Shown here: piece by piece, positions 46,501 through 55,468 of the stretch | Numbering within the stretch: position 1 is the stretch's first letter | Layout of the letters: each line of letters starts with the position of its first letter | DNA from: Ensifer oleiphilus | Lineage (GTDB): Bacteria > Pseudomonadota > Alphaproteobacteria > Rhizobiales > Rhizobiaceae | DNA length: 64,000 bases | Direction: 5' to 3' | Assembly: GCF_013371465.1 (NCBI RefSeq) | Contig: NZ_JABWDU010000011.1 | Location: forward strand, 62,001-126,000 | The notes under the pieces: model-generated | Database searches by the model: none | The model's input: only the letters and a program-made list of their open reading frames with translations | What the model was told of the DNA's origin: nothing | Position numbers and translations under genes: made by a program

Positions 46501-46748
46501 ACGGACTTCATGTACATGATACCTTCAACGCCGTTGATCGCCTCTTCGAGGGGGGTCGCCACGGTTTCAGCGGTCTCTTTCGGGTTCGCGCCGGGGAAGT
46601 TCGCTCGGACAACGACGCTCGGGGGTACGACCTCCGGATACTCGCCGACTGGAAGAAACGGTATCGATACCAGCCCAACGAGGAAGATTAAGAGGGACAA
46701 GACTATCGCGAGGATTGGCCTGTCGATGAAATAGCGCGAGAAATTCAT
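43590..46748 (-). CDS. RND multidrug efflux permease (AcrB/MexB-like, HAE-1)
   Basis: A 1052-residue inner-membrane proton-driven pump. The N-terminus (NFSRYFIDRPILAIVLSLLI) and porter region (PVGEYPEVVPPSVVVRANFP) are typical. The proton relay in TM4 is present (GIVVDDAIVVVENVERF, with the paired aspartates), as are the TM10 lysine region (GLACKNAILIVEFARELEH) and 12 predicted helices. It follows its adaptor gene by 10 bases with a strong AGGAGGAG site. No outer-membrane channel gene is present, so a TolC-type partner must be coded elsewhere. Substrate range is not predictable. Confidence 0.93.
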   Translation of the reverse strand: MNFSRYFIDRPILAIVLSLLIFLVGLVSIPFLPVGEYPEVVPPSVVVRANFPGANPKETAETVATPLEEAINGVEGIMYMKSVAGSDGSLQIVVTFWPGIDPDTAAVRVQNRVSQALSRLPDAVRQIGVTTQKQSPTPLMYVSITSPDNSYDPLYLRNFIRLNVKDELSRITGIGDVVAYGAGDYAMRVWLDPNKLSTVGLTAGDVLKAIREQNVQVSAGQLGAEPSPTTTDFLLSINVAGRLHTEQEFGDIILKSGDVGQMVKLSDVARIELGSGDYTMRTKDDNQNAAMVGIFLSPGANALGVAGAVYEKLDEISKNFPKGIIYRATWDPTVFVRDSIAAVQSTLLEAVVLVVLVVIVFLQTWRASVIPLVAVPVSIVGTFAFLYLLGFSINTLTLFGLVLAIGIVVDDAIVVVENVERFIAQGLSPREAAYAAMKEVSGPIIAIGLVLCAAFIPMTFLSGVTGQFYKQFAVTIAISTVISAFNSLTLSPALAAKLLRDHHAPKDRLSRGIDVVFGRFFRAFNRFFDKSAEGYERTVKRSFGRRGPVMFIYMLLLGATAAFFQLVPGGFIPTQDKLYLFTGAKLPEGASLGRTNEVANKMDEIARSVDGVASISSYVGLNALQLVNTPNVTASYVILKPFSERHRSAQEINAELNGKLSGIKEGFSYALMPPPIQGLGNGSGYSLYLKDRGGLGYAALQQAVNKMQGVIAQTPGMTYPVTSYQANIPQLEIKIDRAKAKAQGVLLTDLFETLQTYLGSAYINDFTRFGRVYRVVAQADASFRQQAESIGNMKIRNGMGEMVPIGSMINIIPTFGPDPVVRYNGFPAADLIGDSDPRILSSSQVITKITELAKENLPAGIELEWTDLSYQQVSQSNSSAIVFPIAALLVFMVLASLYESWTLPLSVILIVPVCMFSALFGVWLTGGDNNVFVQVGLVVLMGLACKNAILIVEFARELEHQGKSAIEAALEACRLRLRPIIMTSVAFIAGSVPLLIGHGAGAEVRFATGVTVFAGMLGVTLFGLFLTPVFYIILRRLTASEKHVSVGSQPAE

Positions 46749-46758
46749 CTTCTCCTCC

Positions 46759-48018
46759 TCAATCGATCGTGGATGTCATCGTGACGGCGGACGGGGAAAC
46801 CGGTGTTCCCGATGCGTAGATTTTCTGAAAACCGGCAACGACGATCTTGTCGTCGGGCTTGAGACCGGCATCGATGACGCGTAGGCCATCAATTAGTCGC
46901 CCGACATTGATGTCCTTGCGAACCGCATTGTTGTTCGCATCGAGGATATAGACAAAACGCCTATCCTGATCGGTCAGGATTGCCTTGTCATCGACCAGCA
47001 GCACGTGGTTCTCGCTGTTGCGAGCGACTTGGACGCGAGCGTAGAGCCCTGGGGTGAATACCTTTTCCTTGTTGGTCAACACGGCGCGCAAACGGATGCT
47101 GCCAGTGGCAGAATCGACTTCGTTGTTGAGGAAGCTGATCTTGGCCGAATGAGGAAAACCTTCCTCGTTCGCGAGACCGACCTTCACCAGCAGATCCGAG
47201 ATGGACGTCTTCGTGTCGCGCGCTTGGGCCGCATACCGAAGGTAGCTGTGTTCATCGGGATCGAAATCGACATAGACCGTGTCCTGTGAGACCACCGTGG
47301 TCAAAAAGGTTTGATCGGCAACGGCCAGATTGCCCTCGGTCAACTTTGCTTCGCCCACCTTGCCGTCGATCGGCGCTCGGACTTCGGTAAATGTCAGGTT
47401 TAGTTCAGCGATGTCGCGCGCAGCCTTGGCTTCCAAAACGTCTGCCTGCGCCTGCTCATGGTCGCGGCTCCGATCGTTCGCATCTTCATCCGAGATGAAC
47501 TTGCTCTTCCGGAGCGCGGCCCCGCGTTCTTTACGGTCTTTCGTGGTAGCAATGAGCGCTTCCGCGCGGGCCAGACGAGCAGACGCACTAAGGAGTGCCG
47601 CGCGGTATGGGCGTTGATCGATTGTGAACAGCAAATCGCCGCGTTTAACCTCATCGCCTTCGCGGTAGTTCACCTTGTCGATGTAGCCAGTGACACGGGG
47701 GCGGATCTCTACGGAGTCGACGGCAGCTATGCGACCATTGAACTCGTCCCAGATATGGATCTTCTTCTCGAACACTGGGGCAACGTCGACTGCCGTGGGA
47801 ACAGGGGCCTGCGGCTCCGACCTCGCATCCGTGCATGAAGACAGCGCTGCTCCGCTTGCGGTGAGGAGGAGCAGAAAAGCCAGTCTCTTTGTCCACACGG
47901 TAGCGTCGATGGAGTGCGGCCAGAATGCGATAGAACGGGTGCCGCTCGCACTGTCGAGGGGACGCAAATGTCCCACGCGACGGTCGTCAGCAAAAACGGA
48001 TGTCTTGAACAGGGGCAT
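46759..48018 (-). CDS. RND efflux periplasmic adaptor (AcrA/MexA-like)
   Basis: A 419-residue membrane fusion protein. A lipoprotein signal (LAFLLLLTASGAALSSC, lipobox LSSC) occurs unusually far from the start, after about 43 residues. ATG 48018 has an AGGAGA site, while a GTG at 47898 directly before the signal has none. The lipoyl half (VEIRPRVTGYIDKVNYREGD), coiled coil, second lipoyl half (VRAPIDGKVGEAKLTEGNLA) and barrel domain (VFTPGLYARVQVARNSEN) are complete. It should couple the RND permease to an outer-membrane channel. It is the first gene of the operon. Confidence 0.9.
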   Translation of the reverse strand: MPLFKTSVFADDRRVGHLRPLDSASGTRSIAFWPHSIDATVWTKRLAFLLLLTASGAALSSCTDARSEPQAPVPTAVDVAPVFEKKIHIWDEFNGRIAAVDSVEIRPRVTGYIDKVNYREGDEVKRGDLLFTIDQRPYRAALLSASARLARAEALIATTKDRKERGAALRKSKFISDEDANDRSRDHEQAQADVLEAKAARDIAELNLTFTEVRAPIDGKVGEAKLTEGNLAVADQTFLTTVVSQDTVYVDFDPDEHSYLRYAAQARDTKTSISDLLVKVGLANEEGFPHSAKISFLNNEVDSATGSIRLRAVLTNKEKVFTPGLYARVQVARNSENHVLLVDDKAILTDQDRRFVYILDANNNAVRKDINVGRLIDGLRVIDAGLKPDDKIVVAGFQKIYASGTPVSPSAVTMTSTID

Positions 48019-48257
48019 TGGTGTTGTCTCCTATGAAACATTTGCTTTCAGCGTCGCTAATATGAAGCGAGCATGGAGCAACAAAAAGCACCAAGAACGT
48101 CCAATTTCACTGTACTGCGTCTCTGCGAGCCATGGGCAATGCCCTGGCGTTGGCGATCGCGAAGTCAACGAGCCCGTGAGGGAGGACCCTCCGCGTCCCC
48201 TGTGGCGCCACGGTCAGTCAGTTGCTCATTTTATCGATGACTGCAGCGGGAGGGCAA

Positions 48258-49676
48258 TTATACAACAGTCGCGGTCAGCGCTTTGTCGATAAGACGTCGG
48301 ATGCGCTCGCAATAGGAGTCGACCGTGTTGGCATTAACGCTTGGTGCGCCGAGAAGGAGACCGCTTCCACCTGAACCTGGTGTTGCGAACCAAGGCGAGA
48401 GTGGAGCCGGTGCCATCCCAAATCTCAGCGCTGAGCGAGCAATATCCGCGTCAGGCGCGCCTTCCGGCAATTGGACGACAACTGCCAGTCCGGCAGGCGA
48501 AGCCACTAACCTGATTTTCTCAAGGGCATCGACGAGGCGCGCTCGTTTTTCCGCATAGTCACGCCTGACCTTCCTTAAATGGCGCAGGTAGTGACCATCC
48601 TGGATAAAGTCGCACACCGATTGTTGTACGGATGGTCCGGGCGCGGGCCAATTATAGATCGCCGCCTCCGCAAAACGTGCGACAAGGGACATAGGAACGA
48701 CGATGAACCCTAGCCGGAGCGACGGGCTGATCGTTTTGCTAAAAGTCCCGATATGGATTACGCGCTCTGGATCAAGTGAGGCGAGCGCTGGAGAAGCTCG
48801 TCCCTCCAACTGCATTTCGCCCAGATAATCATCCTCGATAATCCAGGCACCTGATCGCTGCGCCCATTGGATTAACTCGACGCGACGGTCGAGCGACATT
48901 GTCATTCCAAGCGGAGCCTGTTGACCAGGGGTCGTCAACACCAAGGCCGCGTGTGGCGCAGTTTCGATGCCGTGCGAGACGTCGATGCCGCCACCATCAA
49001 CTCGGATGGGGCACGGCACTACACCGGCGAGCTCGAGAGCGCGCCGGGATATCGGGTAGCTCGGATTCTCGACCCATCCAGTTTGTCCGGCCAAGTTTAG
49101 TACGCGTAGGACAAACGCGAGACCTCCGGCGAAACCTTGAGTGATGAAGACTTGCGAATGCTCGCAGCGAATTGCGCGTGCCAGCGCAAGATAAGCAGCA
49201 ATCTGGGACCGGAAAACAAAGTCACCACGTGGATCAGGGTAGGTCGGCGCGGATGCACTTTCCTTTCGAATGGCCCGAACCCTCAGCTTTGAGAACAGTT
49301 TCGCTGGAAATGTGTCGGGCGCAGGTATGCCCATCTGGAACATCACCGAGCCTGCGGCTAGTTGATGATAGAAGTCTGGTAGGGAACTACCGTCATCGCG
49401 GGTAGTGGGAGCTTTCGGCCCGCTTAACCTTTTGGCAACCCGCGTACCGGTTGACGGTGAGGCCACCACAACTTGTTCATCACTCAGCCGTTCATAGGCG
49501 GCTTTCACCGTTCCGCGCGCGACGCCGAGCTGCGACGCAAGATCGTTCCAAGATGGCAGCCTAGCGTCTGGTTCCAGAACGCCGTTTTCAATGGCGTCGA
49601 GAATGCCGATGCGTATCTGCTCGGCGAGTGGCTTCCGGCTCTGTGGATCAATTTGCAGATTCAGTTTAGTGGTCAT
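48258..49676 (-). CDS. MocR-family (GntR-aminotransferase) transcriptional regulator
   Basis: A 472-residue regulator. The N-terminal GntR winged helix (residues about 10-75, LPSWNDLASQLGVARGTVKA, AYERLSDEQVV) is joined to an aminotransferase fold I domain. That domain holds the PLP-binding lysine in HIGTFSKTISPSLRLGF (about 313) and the upstream IIEDDYLGEM region. MocR proteins use PLP to sense amines or vitamin B6 status. It is divergent from the AhpD-like gene at 49809, its most likely target. The RND adaptor gene lies 240 bases downstream on the same strand, so control of the pump is also possible. Confidence 0.9.
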   Translation of the reverse strand: MTTKLNLQIDPQSRKPLAEQIRIGILDAIENGVLEPDARLPSWNDLASQLGVARGTVKAAYERLSDEQVVVASPSTGTRVAKRLSGPKAPTTRDDGSSLPDFYHQLAAGSVMFQMGIPAPDTFPAKLFSKLRVRAIRKESASAPTYPDPRGDFVFRSQIAAYLALARAIRCEHSQVFITQGFAGGLAFVLRVLNLAGQTGWVENPSYPISRRALELAGVVPCPIRVDGGGIDVSHGIETAPHAALVLTTPGQQAPLGMTMSLDRRVELIQWAQRSGAWIIEDDYLGEMQLEGRASPALASLDPERVIHIGTFSKTISPSLRLGFIVVPMSLVARFAEAAIYNWPAPGPSVQQSVCDFIQDGHYLRHLRKVRRDYAEKRARLVDALEKIRLVASPAGLAVVVQLPEGAPDADIARSALRFGMAPAPLSPWFATPGSGGSGLLLGAPSVNANTVDSYCERIRRLIDKALTATVV

Positions 49677-49808
49677 GGCTGCAGTACAATCATTTTGGTG
49701 AATGTCGGTGCTATCGACCGCACTGTTGCAATGTCATTCCTAGTAAAAAGCAACATACCACACCGCTGTCGCAAAGCTTGCATATGCGATCGTTGAAAGG
49801 AAGGTCCA

Positions 49809-50246
49809 GTGGCTAAGCGTCTTGACTATACCAAAATCGCTCCCGGAGGCGTTAAGGCGCTTGGAGGAGTCTACGGCTACATCATGGAGTCCGGACTCGA
49901 AGAGGAATTGGTCGAATGGGTTTACCTACGGGTCAGCCAGATCAATCGCTGCGCATCCTGTATTGATATGAGTGCCGCTGATCTCGTGATCAGGGGGGTT
50001 GCTGTCGAAAAACTAGCACTCCTCCCAGTTTGGCGTGAGTCGTCATCTGTGTTTACCGATCGAGAGCAGGCAGCGCTCGCGTGGGCCGAAACAGTGACCA
50101 TGGTCGCCGAGACCGCGATCCCGGATAAGGCCTACTTGGCGGCAAGATCGATGTTTTCCGAGAAGGAGATTGTGGATCTCACCATCGCGATCGGCCTTAT
50201 GAACACGTACAATCGCCTTGGCATAGGTTTCCTTCGCAGCCCGTAA
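49809..50246 (+). CDS. AhpD-like carboxymuconolactone decarboxylase-family protein
   Basis: A 145-residue protein of the CMD/AhpD family. The redox motif CASCIDMSAADL (CxxC plus the downstream acidic/helical pattern) near residues 56-60 suggests alkylhydroperoxidase activity. The C-terminal helix (SEKEIVDLTIAIGLMNTYNR) is conserved. The start is GTG 49809 after GGAAGG. It is divergent from the MocR regulator. It closely resembles the protein at 52871-53326, so the window carries two paralogues. Confidence 0.88.
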   Translation: MAKRLDYTKIAPGGVKALGGVYGYIMESGLEEELVEWVYLRVSQINRCASCIDMSAADLVIRGVAVEKLALLPVWRESSSVFTDREQAALAWAETVTMVAETAIPDKAYLAARSMFSEKEIVDLTIAIGLMNTYNRLGIGFLRSP

Positions 50247-50734
50247 CCATCACGTCGGATGGCGGTCGCGCTCCTCCGATGGATGGTGAAAGGCGAGATG
50301 GGTAAGGCCGACTACCCGAGGCTGATTGGCTTGAAGCGAGACGGCACCCTTACCCTGGTACACTCGTTTCTGCGTTTTTCGGTGCTACAGCGCCAAGCTT
50401 GCAGCGAATACTCAGTTCAAGCGGAAGGATAAAGTTTATGCCCGTGATAGGGCCGGACTTTTCGCATATGGGCGATCACCATCAGGGCCGATTTCGGCCA
50501 GGACGAGGCAGGTGGTGGCCGCCCGTATTCTCCGGGGAGTATTGGTGTTGGTGACCGAAGCTCGGTGGCACCCCATCTTTGGCGCAGGATCCTTGGCTTT
50601 GCGGCGAAGATAAACTGAGGTTCGCGAACCGCTCAGGCTTCTTTGGAGAAGCTAGCGAGTCTGCTGAGGCGCAAGCCTCGGTTGGCTCGCTTTCTTTTCT
50701 GCCGAAACAGGTGCGTCTACGGAAGGCAATTGGA
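50247..50734. other. gene-free stretch before ccmF
   Basis: No gene was found in these about 490 bases. The ccmF frame stays open upstream to 50579 but has no ribosome site or homology there. Confidence 0.45.
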
Positions 50735-52723
50735 ATGATCATTGAGCTGGGGCACTACGCGCTCGTTTTGGCTTTGGCGACCTCAGTAATTCAAGCGATC
50801 TTACCATTGGCGGGTGCAGGCTTAGCTGAGCGTGGGTTGATTAAGCTGGCGTCGACTTGCGCAGTTGTAGCTGCAGCTCTCACGAGCTTTTCCTTTGCGA
50901 CATTGGCAATTGCTTACGTGACGTCCGATTTCTCTGTACGAAACGTATGGGAGAATTCTCATTCCCAAGTTCCCTTGATTTACCGGCTATCGGGTATCTG
51001 GGGAAACCACGAAGGCTCGATGCTATTGTGGTTGCTCGTTCAAGTACTCTGTGCCGCCTCGGTTGCAATTTTCGGCCGCACCCTTCGAGAATCGTTTAGG
51101 GCGATCGTACCTGCGGTTCAGGCTTGGTTGTCGGCGGCAGTCGCACTCTTCGTTATCTTGACCTCTAATCCCTTCGCACGGCTGCTCCCGGCGCCGGGCG
51201 AGGGCAAGGATCTAAATCCCGTTCTTCAGGATGTCGGCCTCGCAATCCATCCGCCGCTGCTCTATCTCGGCTATGTCGGTTTCTCCGTCTGCTTCTCCTT
51301 TGCCATCGCGGCCTTGATCGAGGGCCGCATCGACGCCGCCTGGGCGCGCTGGGTCCGTCCCTGGACACTTGCCGCCTGGACCTTCCTCACCGTCGGAATA
51401 GCTACGGGTTCTTATTGGGCCTACTACGAGCTCGGCTGGGGCGGCTGGTGGTTCTGGGATCCGGTCGAAAACGCCTCCTTCATGCCCTGGCTTGCGGGGA
51501 CGGCGCTCTTGCATTCGGCGCTGGTCATGGAAAAGCGCGAGGCGCTGAAGATCTGGACCGTGCTGCTTGCGATCATGACCTTCTCGCTGTCGCTGCTCGG
51601 CACGTTCCTCGTGCGTTCGGGCGTGCTGACCTCGGTTCACGCCTTCGCCACCGACCCGACGCGCGGCATCTTCATCCTCGCCATTCTCGTCTTCTTCATC
51701 GGCGGCGCCTTCACGCTCTTCGCCCTGCGCGTCTCGCGCCTGAAAGCCGGTGGTATTTTTGCGCCGATTTCGCGCGAGGGTTCGCTGGTCTTCAACAACC
51801 TCATCCTGACGACGGCGACCGCGACGGTCCTGACCGGCACGCTCTATCCGCTGGTGCTCGAAGCACTGACCGGTGACAAGATCTCCGTCGGCCCACCCTT
51901 CTTCAACATGACCTTCGGGCTGTTGATGCTGCCGCTGCTCTTTACAGTGCCTTTCGGCCCGCTGCTTGCCTGGAAGCGCGGCGATATCGCAGGCGTCGCC
52001 CAGCGGCTCTTCGCAGCGGTCGCCATAGGCCTGCTCTTCGGTGTCGCCTATTATTACGTGATGAATGGCGGCCCGGTGCTTGCACTCTTCGGCATCGCAC
52101 TTGGCGTCTATCTGATCGCCGGTTCGCTGACCGATCTGGCGCTGCGTTCCGGCCTCGGCAAAGTCGCAGTCAACGTCGCCTGGAGGCGCTTCTCCGGCCT
52201 GCCGCGTTCTGCCTTCGGCGCGGCGCTTGCGCATATCGGCCTCGGCGTCACCCTGATCGGCATCGTCGCCGTCACGGCCTTCGAGACCGAAACTGTGGTC
52301 GAGATGAAGCCGGGCATGACGGTGTATGCCGCTGGCTACACCCTGCGCTTCGACGGCATGCGCAATGGCAGCGGCCCGAACTATTCCGAGGAGTCCGGCC
52401 ACTTCACCATCGGCCGCGGCAGCGTTGCGATTGACGAGGTCTGGTCTTCGAAGCGTCTCTACCAGGCGCGCCGCATGCCGACGACCGAGGCGGGCATTCG
52501 CACCTTCGGCTTAAGCCAGCTCTACGTCTCGCTCGGCGATCAGATCAGCGAAGGTGGCATCGTCGTGCGCATCTGGTGGAAGCCGATGATCCTGTGCATC
52601 TGGGGCGGCACCCTGTTCATGATGGCGGGTGGTTTCGTCTCCTTGAGCGACCGCCGCCTGCGCGTCGGCGCGCCGACGCGGGCAAAGCGGCCGAAGGCGA
52701 TGCCGGTGGGATCTGCGCAGTGA
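50735..52723 (+). CDS. ccmF: CcmF/CycK cytochrome c haem lyase subunit
   Basis: A 662-residue polytopic protein of cytochrome c maturation system I, which joins haem to apocytochrome c in the periplasm. ATG 50735 gives the usual N-terminus (MIIELGHYALVLALATSVIQ). The WWD haem-handling motif is present (WGGWWFWDPVENASFMPWLA, about residues 231-250), as are periplasmic histidines and 14-15 helices. No other ccm gene is nearby, so it depends on chromosomal partners or duplicates them. Base use changes within the gene near 51180: the 5' part is less GC-rich and the rest has strong chromosomal codon bias, suggesting a recombinant gene. Confidence 0.9.
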   Translation: MIIELGHYALVLALATSVIQAILPLAGAGLAERGLIKLASTCAVVAAALTSFSFATLAIAYVTSDFSVRNVWENSHSQVPLIYRLSGIWGNHEGSMLLWLLVQVLCAASVAIFGRTLRESFRAIVPAVQAWLSAAVALFVILTSNPFARLLPAPGEGKDLNPVLQDVGLAIHPPLLYLGYVGFSVCFSFAIAALIEGRIDAAWARWVRPWTLAAWTFLTVGIATGSYWAYYELGWGGWWFWDPVENASFMPWLAGTALLHSALVMEKREALKIWTVLLAIMTFSLSLLGTFLVRSGVLTSVHAFATDPTRGIFILAILVFFIGGAFTLFALRVSRLKAGGIFAPISREGSLVFNNLILTTATATVLTGTLYPLVLEALTGDKISVGPPFFNMTFGLLMLPLLFTVPFGPLLAWKRGDIAGVAQRLFAAVAIGLLFGVAYYYVMNGGPVLALFGIALGVYLIAGSLTDLALRSGLGKVAVNVAWRRFSGLPRSAFGAALAHIGLGVTLIGIVAVTAFETETVVEMKPGMTVYAAGYTLRFDGMRNGSGPNYSEESGHFTIGRGSVAIDEVWSSKRLYQARRMPTTEAGIRTFGLSQLYVSLGDQISEGGIVVRIWWKPMILCIWGGTLFMMAGGFVSLSDRRLRVGAPTRAKRPKAMPVGSAQ

Positions 52724-52819
52724 CCGAGTATCTGCACTGGGAGACATTTGCGAGCAGGCAACATGCCCAGTTGCTCGGCGGAGCATTTATCGATGCCCAT
52801 CCCCACCAGAAGCTGGCGA

Positions 52820-52859
52820 AACGCCTGCGGGCGAGCAAAGCGCACATCCCGCAGGCGTT
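52820..52859. terminator. hairpin between convergent ccmF and ahpD-like genes
   Basis: AACGCCTGCGGG pairs perfectly with CCCGCAGGCGTT across 16 bases. It sits between two convergent genes and probably ends transcription from one or both sides, though no long T run follows. Confidence 0.6.
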
Positions 52860-52870
52860 AGCCGGACCAT

Positions 52871-53326
52871 TTATTTTACAGTTGCAGCTTGCGGGACATT
52901 CCTGAAGCTGATGGCCATTCGGTTGTAGCTGTTCATGAGGCCAATAGCGATTGTGAGATCGACGAGTTCGCGTTCGCTGAAAACTGTTTTTGCTTCATCG
53001 TAAGAGCTGTCCGGAACCCCAGTCTCGGCGACGCGCGTAACCGTTTCCGCCCACGCGAGGGCGGCACGCTCGCGTTCATCGAAAAGATTTCCGGCCTCCC
53101 GCCACGCTTGCAACAGCGCGATCTTCTCGATTTGCTGCCCCTTTTTCAGGAGATCTCGCGTGTGCATATCGAGACAAAACGCGCAGTTGTTGATCTGTGA
53201 AACGCGGAGGTAAACCAGCTCGACTAAGACCGGCGGGAGTCCGCTCTGCACAACGTAGCCGTAGACGCCGCCTAAGGCTTTGACACCGGCAGGAGCGATT
53301 TGATTATAGTCAAGACGTGCTGACAT
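52871..53326 (-). CDS. AhpD-like carboxymuconolactone decarboxylase-family protein
   Basis: A 151-residue paralogue of the protein at 49809. The redox CxxC motif is CAFCLDMHTRDLL and the C-terminal helix reads SERELVDLTIAIGLMNSYNR. It should act as a small thiol peroxidase or decarboxylase in the cytoplasm. It starts 3 bases after the stop of the secreted cupin gene, forming a two-gene operon. The cupin is exported and this protein is not, so they would act in different compartments. Confidence 0.88.
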   Translation of the reverse strand: MSARLDYNQIAPAGVKALGGVYGYVVQSGLPPVLVELVYLRVSQINNCAFCLDMHTRDLLKKGQQIEKIALLQAWREAGNLFDERERAALAWAETVTRVAETGVPDSSYDEAKTVFSERELVDLTIAIGLMNSYNRMAISFRNVPQAATVK

Positions 53327-53329
53327 CAG

Positions 53330-53758
53330 CTATTCCTTGGTCTTGGTTGGGGTGGTCAGTTCATGTTCGTCCGTGTCTACGACAAAGACCGCCAAGAGCT
53401 TGGCGGGCTTCGTCTTGCTCGCGTTGCGGCTTACGGGGTGACTGGCGCCAGGGGTTTCATAAAAGCTCTCGCCGGGTCCGTAGATCTTCTTGGCGCCATC
53501 ATTGACCTGAGATTCGATCTCTCCTGACAGCACATACGCAAAAATAAATGCAGACTCGGCGTGAACATGTGGCGGGGACGCCGCGCCCGGCGCGTACTCG
53601 ACTACGACTGCGCGTACCGATTTACCGGGAATGTTTGGAATTAGCTGATCGAAGGTGGGCGTCACCGTTTCCACCAGATCATGGGCTGACGCCGGGCCTG
53701 CAGCGATCGCTGTAATGGCGGCGAAAGCTGCGCCGATGATGTATCTTCGTGCATGCAT
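53330..53758 (-). CDS. secreted cupin-domain protein
   Basis: A 142-residue periplasmic cupin. ATG 53758 follows AGGAGA and gives a signal peptide (MHARRYIIGAAFAAITAIAA, cleavage near ASA-HD). Metal-binding motif 1 is SPPHVHAESAFIFAYVLSGE and motif 2 follows around GASHPVSRNAS. It is closely related to the cupin at 55850-56320 (shared PNIPGK, SQVNDG/SQVDDQ, GESFYE, PAKLLAVF). It is the first gene of an operon with an AhpD-like gene. The reaction is unknown. Confidence 0.85.
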   Translation of the reverse strand: MHARRYIIGAAFAAITAIAAGPASAHDLVETVTPTFDQLIPNIPGKSVRAVVVEYAPGAASPPHVHAESAFIFAYVLSGEIESQVNDGAKKIYGPGESFYETPGASHPVSRNASKTKPAKLLAVFVVDTDEHELTTPTKTKE

Positions 53759-53971
53759 GAGTACATTTCTCCTATGCGGTTGGCGTACTCCTGGATGATA
53801 CGGATGCGTTGGTGCTACAATAAGCACCGAAAACGGAGGAAAGCGCTGTACCACGCGGGAGTAACCCCGTCGCTCATTGTGCGAATGACGCCGCACCAAC
53901 GGTCTCCGACTCCTCAGCTTGCTGAACTGGATGGCGGAGCGGTAGCGTAAGTCGACAGTCTCGCAGTTAGG

Positions 53972-55468
53972 TCAGCCTGTGCCTCGTGGCGAAGCGCCTC
54001 GGGCATCGCCTTTGGACAACAATACGAGATTTAGAGCACTCGAGACGATGACATTCAGAACGAGCGCAATGAGCCCTGTGTAAAGTGTGATCTGAGTATC
54101 GAACGCCGAAAATGTGTGGAGTGGCTTTAGACCATCACTCCAAACCAGCAACGTACCGCCGACAAATCCCGCCACCCATCCGGCAAGCAGCGCAGGAGCG
54201 CGGAACCACGAGATGTAAAGACCAAACACAAGCGCAGGCAACGTTTGCAGGATCCATAGGCCGCCCAACAATTGCAAATCGAGGGCAAACTGCGTAGGCA
54301 GAAAGAGAATCGCCAAAAGCGCTCCGACTTTCACAAGCATCGAAGTGATCTTGGCGACTTTTGCCTCGCCTGCGGCCGTAACATCTGGATTAACCCAGAC
54401 CTTCCAGAAGTTTCGCGTGAAGAGGTTGGCAGCTCCAATGCTCATAACCGCCGCGGGTACCAAGGCGCCAATCGCGATAGCTGAGAAAGCAAAGCCCGCA
54501 AACCAGCTAGGGAACAAGTACTTGAACAGGGCTGGAACCACGTCGTTGTTGCTCTGTACTTCAATGTTGGCGGCGTGGCCCATGTAGCCAAGCAATGCCA
54601 GCAAGCCCAACAAAAGGGTGTAGGCGGGCAATAAGATAGCGTTCTTGCGAATGGTGTTTACGCCAGCAGATGCGAATATCCCGGTTAAAGTGTGGGGATA
54701 CATGAAAGCTGCCAAAGCCGACCCTAGCGCAAGTGAAGCATAAGGTAGGTACTGGTTTGCAGTGAGGAGGATCCCCCCTTGGCCTCTTTCTAAGAATGCC
54801 GCATCTGCAGCCGCAAACACCGCTCCGTAACCGCCGAGCTTTGATGGGACGATTACGATGGCGGCAAGGACGACAACATAGATCATGATGTCTTTGACGA
54901 ACGCGATTAGCGCCGGGGCGCGGAGACCAGAAGAATACGTGTAAAGCGCGAGTACCAAGAACGCTAGAATGATTGGTACTTCGCCCGTAAGGCCCAATGC
55001 CTTGATCGCTACTTCCATGCCGATGAGTTGCAACGCGATGTAGGGCATCGTCGCAATGACACCGGTAGCGGACACCGCGAGCTCAAGCGCCCGCGAACGA
55101 TAAGCTCCGCGTACAACGTCACCTGCGGTAACGTGACCATGTTGTTTCGCGGTCTTCCATAACAATGGCATCACTGCAAAGACGAGTGGATACACAATTA
55201 TGGTGTAAGGCAGAGCAAAAAAGCCATACGCCCCGACGGCATACACGAGAGCGGGGACAGCTATGACGGTGTAGGCGGTATAGAAATCACCGCCCACAAG
55301 GAACCAGGTTATCCACGTACCAAATTTTCGGCCCCCGAGTCCCCATTCGTCCAGATGATCGAGTGAGGCGGCTTGCCGCCACCGCGAAGCCAAAAAACCC
55401 ATCACAGTCACAAGGAGGAAAAAAAAGACGAATACTGCCAACGCGGCCCCATCAATCTCACTGCTCAT
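53972..55468 (-). CDS. mctP: MctP-like monocarboxylate sodium:solute symporter
   Basis: A 498-residue SSS-family symporter with about 13 helices. Conserved stretches include DEWGLGGRKFGTWITWFLVG with the family GGR loop, FKAGxY-type LVGGDFYTAYTVIAVPALVY, and ASLALGSALAAFMYPHTLTG. The rhizobial MctP takes up lactate, pyruvate, acetate and some amino acids; the pairing with a DUF3311 protein favours the same role. ATG 55468 overlaps the end of the DUF3311 gene. Regulation in R. leguminosarum is by a two-component pair; the FixJ-type regulator at 57174 is nearby but unproven. Confidence 0.88.
   Translation of the reverse strand: MSSEIDGAALAVFVFFFLLVTVMGFLASRWRQAASLDHLDEWGLGGRKFGTWITWFLVGGDFYTAYTVIAVPALVYAVGAYGFFALPYTIIVYPLVFAVMPLLWKTAKQHGHVTAGDVVRGAYRSRALELAVSATGVIATMPYIALQLIGMEVAIKALGLTGEVPIILAFLVLALYTYSSGLRAPALIAFVKDIMIYVVVLAAIVIVPSKLGGYGAVFAAADAAFLERGQGGILLTANQYLPYASLALGSALAAFMYPHTLTGIFASAGVNTIRKNAILLPAYTLLLGLLALLGYMGHAANIEVQSNNDVVPALFKYLFPSWFAGFAFSAIAIGALVPAAVMSIGAANLFTRNFWKVWVNPDVTAAGEAKVAKITSMLVKVGALLAILFLPTQFALDLQLLGGLWILQTLPALVFGLYISWFRAPALLAGWVAGFVGGTLLVWSDGLKPLHTFSAFDTQITLYTGLIALVLNVIVSSALNLVLLSKGDARGASPRGTG

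Noticed and set aside
50579-50734. 52-codon N-terminal extension of ccmF
   Set aside because: The upstream codons lack a ribosome site and CcmF proteins start at the MIIELGHYAL sequence, which is at 50735.
51212-52402. 396-residue open frame on the minus strand
   Set aside because: It lies wholly antisense to ccmF, is rich in Arg/Gly/Glu as expected of the complement of a GC-biased coding region, and has no family motif.
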